This document shows positions 57,701 through 64,000 of a stretch of DNA of 64,000 nt, one piece after another; position 1 is the first letter of the stretch; each line of letters opens with the position of its first letter. The stretch spans positions 62,001-126,000 of the forward strand of contig JASAMV010007285.1 of the NCBI GenBank assembly GCA_030248065.1. The letters are read 5' to 3'. The notes beneath the pieces are model-generated. The model was not told the origin of the DNA. It saw only the letters and a list, made by a program, of their open reading frames with translations, and made no database searches. Position numbers and translations under genes: made by a program. Source of the stretch: Rhynchonema sp. JSB1_4 (lineage: Eukaryota > Nematoda > Chromadorea > Monhysterida > Xyalidae).

Positions 57701-59653
57701 TAGGCGGAAAACAGAAAGTTCGAAGTTTGTTCTATAAGTCATGTGCTGCTAATTGTCCATAAACCATAAGGTCGATAAGCCCAACAATTGTTGCTCGTTT
57801 CGACCTGCTGTGCAGACGGGTGGTGTATTGGTCGCACAATGACTTTATAAGAATTGGTCAATTTTTTTTCCTGAATCGTAAAGAGGGAATGTGAGGGGGG
57901 AACTTCGCCCCGCGCACTCCAAAAAAAAACACAAAGTTTCAGACAATCAGCAACATCGGTGCTCTGCTGGATTATTTTCAGATGAAATTGTTTTGTGAGA
58001 ATCACAATTAGCCAAGTGGCCAAAGACAACAATCAACATATTCCAAGCGCCCACCACCAAAACCCCCAGATGACGACATATGCATGACCATAAAACAGTC
58101 TACTGTATGTACATACCTTTCGGTTGTCCGGTGGTGCCACTCGAATAGACGACATACGCGAGATCATCTAGCAAGATTTTGGGTAGTTTCGACGCCAGGT
58201 CGTTCTCGATGGGCAACTCGTTGCGCCATTTGTGGTCGTAAACGAACACGTTCTTCTGCAGTCCGAGCAGATTGACCTGATACTCGGCCTTGGTACACAC
58301 AACGGCCGGCTTGGCTTCCTTCAACACTGCCTCCAACAGCGGACGGGGGTAGCTGATGTCCAGTGGAAGGTAGCCACCGCCTACAAACACAATATAACTA
58401 TAGCTGGTCATAGTGCAAACTTGGGCTTCTTCTGCTCTGGTCGACGCCAATCGTCGCTTTTCGCTCAAGCGGCAGGCGGTGCTCACGTGTTGCAGCGGCC
58501 TCTGCGCATGCACATGTATGTATTGTGTGTTCAGTAGACGGAAATGACCCGATAATTTGCCATTTATAGAAGGAAATTAAAAATGTTTAGCTTGTTTTAA
58601 TGCTAAATGTTTGTAAAAAATTACAGCATTCCAACCGTGCCGCACACAACGGTACAAACATAAAATGGCAATCAGCGCCTCCATCCCCTGATGAGCGTCT
58701 AATATTTGATACAGTATGCCCATTGTGAAGCATCACCCAGAGTTATACCTGCTTTCAACGCAGCGATGTATGTGAGCACGTACTCGGCACATTTGTCCAT
58801 GTAGATGGCAATGGTGCACCCTTTCCACGCACCGTAACGTTCCACAAACAGCACAGCCAGTGCGTCCGTGATCTTGTCCAGCTCACCTAACGTCCATGAT
58901 GGATAATCCTCCGTGCATATAACCTGAGGTAGCAAGGCCGGCGTTAGATAACGGCACTTTGTCACGCAGGGATATGCATGACGTTCTGTTCAGTGGACCC
59001 TGTTATATCTCTGGTAAGTGATGTTCCACTGAATCTTTTCTCACCACCCACCAAATCTTGAGCCCCCTCTTTTAGCCCTGAAACGAGTCGGCAAATGGGG
59101 AACTGTCCAAGAGCTTAGGTGAAATGGCTTGCTGTGGCGTTGTGGCTTATGCATCTCTGATGCGTCAGCACCCAACAAACACGATCTCCGATATCAAAGC
59201 ATGAAACTTGGTGACCGCACCAGTCAGGTCTCCACCTCGGTCGCGTGACTCATTTATAGATGAGGAACATTTCGAGATTTACCAATGCCACAAATTTTGA
59301 CCAGCGTAAAAGGTGGTCCTTTTCAACTGGCAAACAACAAAAAAAAAAAACGAAAAAAGAAAAAAAAAAAAAAAAAAGAAGCAAAACCACAACCAAAAAC
59401 CAAAATGTCTGTATGACAACGTGTCTCAACTACATTAATTAGCCAATCAAAGAATTATTATCAAAAATGTTCGACGAACGGTGTTGTCGGGCACACGTCT
59501 GGCCCTGTCCCTGAACATGTGCACCAACGAGCCCAGATGTTCGTACGGACCGACGCCGTTCGCACGCAGATTGCTGCGCGATCGACTTGGCTGCATTTGG
59601 AACGCTTTGTCGATGAATTTATTGTACGCGACTGGAAATGGTGATGATGCCAT
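45729..59653 (-). CDS. NRPS-like carboxylic acid reductase, A-T-R-SDR (ATRR-type)
   Basis: The enzyme adenylates a carboxylic acid, loads it on phosphopantetheine, releases it as an aldehyde and probably reduces that to an alcohol with NAD(P)H. 27 exons join in phase to 1,336 residues: 59480-59653, 58749-58923, 58117-58380, 57486-57617, 56612-56780, 56177-56357, 55271-55384, 54804-55022, 54514-54710, 53883-54071, 52306-52509, 51869-52007, 51437-51572, 51253-51368, 51095-51180, 50856-51022, 50645-50750, 50058-50252, 49414-49491, 48965-49012, 48743-48915, 48123-48249, 47958-48039, 46973-47113, 46817-46909, 46557-46715 and 45729-45875. A domain: [11 protein letters not shown] (about 194), YRTGD (442), [11 protein letters not shown] (459), Lys551. 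Carrier: GGHSLL with Ser607. R1: GATGFLG (701), Tyr860/Lys864. [11 protein letters not shown] (1099), Tyr1243/Lys1247. The A4 motif reads NVFFVWE, lacking the alpha-amino-binding Asp. The start could also be 59677. The R1-SDR join is phase-consistent but has an alternative with a hydrophobic tail and stop at 48660. Confidence 0.85.
45969..46205. repeat. Hairpin of GGTGTAAAGGTCGG units
   Basis: The left arm (TTTTCGAAACGGTGTAAAGG, GTCAGTTGGGCGTAAAGG) is answered by its inverse ending TTTACACCGTTTCGAAAA, with a loop of about 60-80 bases. The arms are themselves built from short GTAAAGGTCGG repeats. It lies in the last intron of the reductase gene. Confidence 0.82.
48343..48600. mobile_element. 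Foldback element of the TGAGCAA family carrying TTAGGC repeats
   Basis: The arms AGCACTTTGAGCAAGTGAAA plus AAGAGCAG and their inverse (CTGCTCTTTTTCACTTGCTC) enclose a core of TTAGGC units (48416-48520, at most four in a row). A related, decayed element is at 5476-5642. It lies in the intron between the R1 and SDR parts of the reductase gene. Confidence 0.8.
49729..50047. mobile_element. MITE family 1, copy 3 (long hairpin variant)
   Basis: Family termini (TATAGTCTGTCCATCAGCTC and inverse) but a different interior. The inverted arms extend for about 100 bases (GTTCCCTTCCTCCACGTTC and inverse) around an AT-rich loop. It ends 10 bases from a splice donor (GTATGT at 50057) of the reductase gene. 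Confidence 0.85.
52736..53407 (+). mobile_element. 5'-truncated LINE remnant
   Basis: The frame 52764-53117 reads like the extreme C-terminus of a non-LTR retrotransposon polymerase: a YRR...[11 protein letters not shown] segment, then RGHSHSLC and [22 protein letters not shown]. About 290 bases of untranslated tail follow, ending in repeated TTTGAAT units (53388-53406), as in CR1/L2/Jockey-type elements. The endonuclease and reverse transcriptase core are absent. It lies antisense in an intron of the reductase gene. Confidence 0.8.
53408..53686. mobile_element. MITE family 1, copy 4 (decayed)
   Basis: Edges CTCCATCGGCTCATGGCAC and GTGCCATGAGCTGGCGGATT match the family termini with several changes. 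The interior differs and has weak inverted arms. It directly abuts the LINE tail. Confidence 0.65.
57155..57230 (+). repeat. Polypyrimidine T/C tract
   Basis: Runs of T (about 16 and 13) with C-rich stretches between, in the reductase intron near 57.2 kb. Low complexity only. Confidence 0.9.
59337..59378 (+). repeat. A-rich tract
   Basis: Runs of A broken by G and C, in the first intron of the reductase gene. Confidence 0.9.
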
Positions 59654-59677
59654 CGTGCGTACCGCGATCACGTTCAC

Positions 59678-62600
59678 TCGGATACGGTATGAGGGAGTTG
59701 AGGACAGTACTGGGCACTATTCGCTTGCTAATGTCACACTGACAGCGATTGGCACAAAACAAGCCGTGTAGGCTGGCGTGTGTAACATGCAAACCGCGGT
59801 TATAGTCAGACTTGCTAATGAGTACCTTGTCAAGTGTGTAGTGGTACGCACAAGATTGTTAGCGGGCGGTTAAGAAAAGGTGGCAAAAACTAACACTGTA
59901 CAGTATATGTATGCACTGGAGCACATTGTTAGTTTGCATCGGGGGCACGAGCGTTGGCAAAAATTAGGCACGCGCGTGCATGCAAAGATAGAGACAGGCT
60001 GCTACATACATTTGTACAGAACAGAAAAACAAAAATCTAGTATGCAATAATATGACGAAGAACTGAAGTGCGGGCTTTCGGCTTTGCTTCCCAGCTGTTG
60101 TCCATGGCTGTGCGCGCAGTCCTTTTGCGCCAAACCGAAAGCAAACAGCAGTCGCGCACGTGCGCGTGCATGCAATCTAGCCGAAACCACACGCCCACAA
60201 CCGAAAACGCATATGCCTGTCGCTTGTTGTTCATCATTGAATCCCTGTGGAATTCGAAACTTTCTATGCGTGCGCTCATTTTGGAAAACTGTCCTCCACC
60301 TGGTATATTCGTTGCTGTTGTTTGTACCCAAAACCATCTGGTGGGGAGACAGAAGCGCATATTTTCGTCATAATCATCCACCAAAGATAACATTTTGAAC
60401 GAAATAACTTGCAAATAACCATCGCAGCAAATATGGAACAAGCGCACACTGTGTCCCCAAACCTATGTATGCACTTTCTAATACAACATGTGCGCTGCGC
60501 ACACAACAGTGTTATCAGGAAAACGATCTGTTCATCAGGTCAACAAAGTGCGAAACTGGCAGACCACAGGAAAGGGCACACTACCCACAGATCAACAGTT
60601 TTTTTCGTAGTTGCGCTTTTTGCTAGATTGATTGTTTGTCGTGTGCCCACCTTATAAAGTTACCGCAAACCGCGTGTTTGACTTTAGCGCATTTCTATCA
60701 TGACCAAATGAGTTAGCATCTCGCACGGACTTCGACAGATTTGAATATAATAATGTATTTTTTGGAACTGGCACAGCACTGGCTACAGTAATGTCCGCAA
60801 ATATGCGCCCATATTTTACAAGGTGCGCTCGAGGGGTACCAACCGACCAGCAACATGCAGAGCGAAGCTGCGCGGGCGCATCAACTTGGATGAAAATCAA
60901 TTTTATCAAAAGTGCACTGAACGACCACCGCCGAACATCTTCTTAAAATTGGATTCACTGGGCTGTGTGCATCGCATTGAATTGAATTGGGACCGTTTCA
61001 GTTTGCACCAAACTTGGCACTATACTTGTTGTTCTCAACGCAACGTGCAAACGCAGATGTTTTTTTGTGCAACACACATGTGTGATGCATGAATACTGCA
61101 AGATGGGCGCGAATGAATAAACCTGCGTTTTGTGCGTTTTGACCATAGTAAACATAAATAGGTAGTTGCTTTGACAACATTAGCATAAGCCAAAACACGG
61201 CACTGACAGACTTGTGACCGTAAAGGCATACTGCACGAAAATAGCCGTTTTGGGCCTGCAGCAAATAAATACAGTAACCGAAAACTGCGAAAACATGGTT
61301 GTTTTGGCAAGCATAAATATTCGTGAAGACATCGCACCGCACCATACACAGCCCATCGTCAACAATCGCAAATTATGCCGTATGCCTCGTTCGTTGTTGG
61401 TAACCATCCCAACCGAATCGGTTTGGACAAGAAAAATGGGTTGGTGCCATCACATGGCTGTTCAGTTACTTGCATCCAGCGTGCAAATGGTCAGAGAAAG
61501 CCCGGGTTGATATGGCTTGCCGTGTCTTTCGGGAGAAAAACCAGCAACGAAAAAATTTCACACACACAACCCTCGATAAAGTTGTGGGCTGAGACCAAAG
61601 CGCCCACAAGCTGCGTGGCGCTTGTTACCGTATACTTGTTGATGCGTGGTCCAACCGTGCAGTGGCCTGAACAGCTGAAGCACCTGTGTGAGAAAAGTAT
61701 GGCGTTTTCCCCGATCGCTTTTTTTCGCTCACCACCACACACCCGGCTGCGTGGGCGGGAGTGGCGCTTCTGTACGAATACTGATAAGCGGCAAAAGAAA
61801 TTGGTCTTTCCTTTTTTCGATAGTTGCTGGTTTTGTATTCACTCTCACACAACACAAAGAATCCAAAACATGCAGCAAACAACACAAAAAGAGGTCTTCG
61901 TGCTGAAACGGCAGTTTGAAAACAAAAAAAAAATAACACACGTCGATATACGGCAGAAAAGCACCGCTGCAAGTTCGCTAGTGCGTTATCGTGTGGGCAT
62001 GTTTGCAAACGGCAACAGCTGGGTGCAAAGCACAAGCAAGCGAGAGGGCACAAAGTTGCAAATCCCGGCCAAATCCATCTGAGCAGCATAACCAGTGATG
62101 CAGCCCCGGTGGTCCAATTTGAAGTGCACGCCAGTGGGCGTGTGGTGTATCCCCAAACTGGTTGCTTGTCGATCCGCCACCCCCACCCTCTCGTGTGACC
62201 AAACCAATTTTCATGCGAAATGTTCCCACGGCCGCACTTCATCCGACGCAAGTTCGCGCATCTTATCAATTCAAATAAATGCACACCGCATGGTGTCTTA
62301 TCACCAGACACTCTGATAAACTCCCGTGTTCCGTACGTATGTATCTCTCCCACCAGCTCTCTCTCTCTCTCTCAACCTCCCGCCTCTCTTTTTGAACTTG
62401 ATTTTCAAGCACATTCCGTGTCCCGTCCGGCACACAAACGCGTGTGCGCTAACCGGAAAGATGTTTCCACTTATTTTTGAGAGCATCTGCAGTGCGTGCC
62501 CAAAAAAACTGTCGTGTCTACTTTTCGGGCTGCAGCTGTGTTGCGGTGGTACCATTTGAGTGCCACTGGTGGCAGCGGCAACAAGCCGCGGTATCGACCG

Positions 62601-64000
62601 ATTTTTGGCATCAATACAAGCATACGCGTGTGTTTTGGTGGCCATTTGCGAAATTCAAGCCCGCTCTCTTGTCGACTGAGTATGTGTCAGGTATCGAGTC
62701 CTCTGGTGTTTGCCTGTAGCTGCAGTGATACTACATTCACGGTACCCATGTGCAGTCAGGCCACGGCCAATTGTCTTGTGTCCTTTCGTCAGTTTGTGAA
62801 TACATGTATTCCATGAATTTGGGAAGGAGTTACAGTGAGCAAACCTGGATGCAGACGCACAGAACAAGAGTAGGGATCTTTTTACTCACCGATTCAACAA
62901 ATATTCAAGTCCAGGTTACAAAATATAACGGGGCTGCTCTCGACCAAGACAAATACCGTATATTATGTATCTCACTCTCTCACATGAATTTTTGAATGAT
63001 GAAATCATTGTTCAGCGACCAAACGGACATCAAAATTACGGAGCAACATCTGGATATCCAAACGACAGCAATGAGATTGTAGTGTGATGGTTAGGTGGGA
63101 CAATCTCGGTACAAACAATAAACTGAGACACGAGTTTCAGATATTCATGACTGCAAGCAAGACAGGGTGAACCCATGGTCGATATCAAATTCGGTGATCG
63201 GATCGGACTTGCGTTGGTGACGTGAAATTTTTAAGAGATCTACTGTAGCCACCCTTTCCACCACCAGCGTAAAAGTTTTTCATTTTAGGTATAGAAACGA
63301 CCGGTCGGAATTAGTGGCGGTGCAAAAATTACACAAGACAGGTCCGATCCGATCGCCAACTTCATGTTGCTCTGTACCTCAGAGAAAAACAGCTCAGCAG
63401 CCAACTACAGTATGCGGTCAGATACGCCAACAATAACGTATTCGGTTTGCGATAAAACGGAACAACTTTCGGGTAAATTCTGCGCACTTGCGAAGATCGA
63501 TAAACCGGACAACACAATGATAAACTGTAACAAACCAAATGTAACCACGAGGTGCAAAAACTGTACACATCAGCAGTAGACTAGCAACCTGTTATAATAA
63601 AACAATCCAAAAGGATAATTAACGAATACCCAATAGTACTGTACATTTCACACAAAACATCGAAATGACATCATTCTAGCTGAGAACAAAATATAATGTT
63701 ATGATAGGCTATTATGTGTGGTACTAAAAAAAACACAGGCCACAGATCTACGCACATAAAATTACAAATACAAAGTAAAAAACAATGAATTGACGAAAAA
63801 ATGCGTTACAAAAGAAGAAAAATACGGTAAATAAGAGGACAAAAAGGATACATCTGGCTAAGATAAAGCTGATCACACATTGGATGCGGGTGTGTGTAGA
63901 AGACAACCATTCGAAGGACAAGCGCAGTACGGCAAAATAGAAAGTCACATCAAATACACAGATAAGCGGAGAAAATACACAAAGCGTGTTGTTTCTACAT
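59678..64000. other. Region without a recognised gene
   Basis: Upstream of the reductase start. The promoter should lie in the first few hundred bases. The longest frames (61375-62082 on +, 61625-62353 on -) overlap each other, have no recognisable domain and no clear splice partners. I see no transposon family shared with the rest of the window here. Confidence 0.45.

Noticed and set aside
61375..62353. Long overlapping antisense frames of 235 and 242 residues
   Set aside because: Neither has recognisable motifs or splice context; overlapping frames of this length can arise by chance in moderately GC-rich DNA.

Overview
The window is eukaryotic, from an animal with intron-rich, transposon-littered genes. 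Most introns end in TTGCAG or TTTCAG, and internal exons are typically 80-250 bases. Two observations point to a nematode or close relative. The Hox1 homeodomain is followed by the KEKKREKE tail I associate with nematode ceh-13, and there are short interstitial runs of TTAGGC, the nematode-type telomere repeat. The species cannot be named from this sequence.

Layout. 1-930 is intron upstream of the last exon of a Hox1 (labial/ceh-13) gene (931-1346, + strand). 1347-6172 holds no gene I can support. From about 6.2 to 36.9 kb everything recognisable is on the minus strand: a SWIM zinc-finger gene 'A' (about 36.9 to 20.2 kb), a complete or nearly complete DNA ligase IV gene (19.83 to 11.06 kb), then a second, shorter SWIM gene 'B' (10.37 to at most 6.17 kb). 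B matches the 3' half of A exon by exon, so a partial duplic­ate now lies on the other side of LIG4. 37-41 kb is mostly low-complexity or unassigned. A small secreted PAN/apple-like gene runs on the + strand (41.10-45.17 kb). It converges with a large minus-strand gene (59.65 to 45.73 kb). 59.7-64.0 kb contains nothing I recognise.

The most interesting gene is the one at 45.7-59.7 kb. Its 27 exons join in phase into a 1,336-residue protein with the order adenylation domain, carrier domain, thioester reductase, short-chain dehydrogenase. This A-T-R-R order is that of the fungal NRPS-like glycine-betaine reductase (ATRR). The Asp that normally holds the alpha-amino group in amino-acid-activating A domains is replaced, so the substrate is probably not an ordinary alpha-amino acid. 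A four-electron reduction of a carboxylic acid to an alcohol, possibly betaine to choline, is my inference. One junction, from R1 to the SDR, has an alternative reading: a hydrophobic tail and a stop.

The introns carry many non-autonomous elements: a MITE family beginning TATAGTCC (four copies), a second MITE family in LIG4 introns, a self-nested family beginning TATAGTGTTTCC, a four-copy intronic repeat one of whose copies is split by an insertion with an 8-base target duplication, several foldback elements and a truncated LINE. A ten-base word, TGATGTTTCA, occurs 11 times, far above chance. Exon coordinates below were read by eye and checked only for splice dinucleotides and phase.
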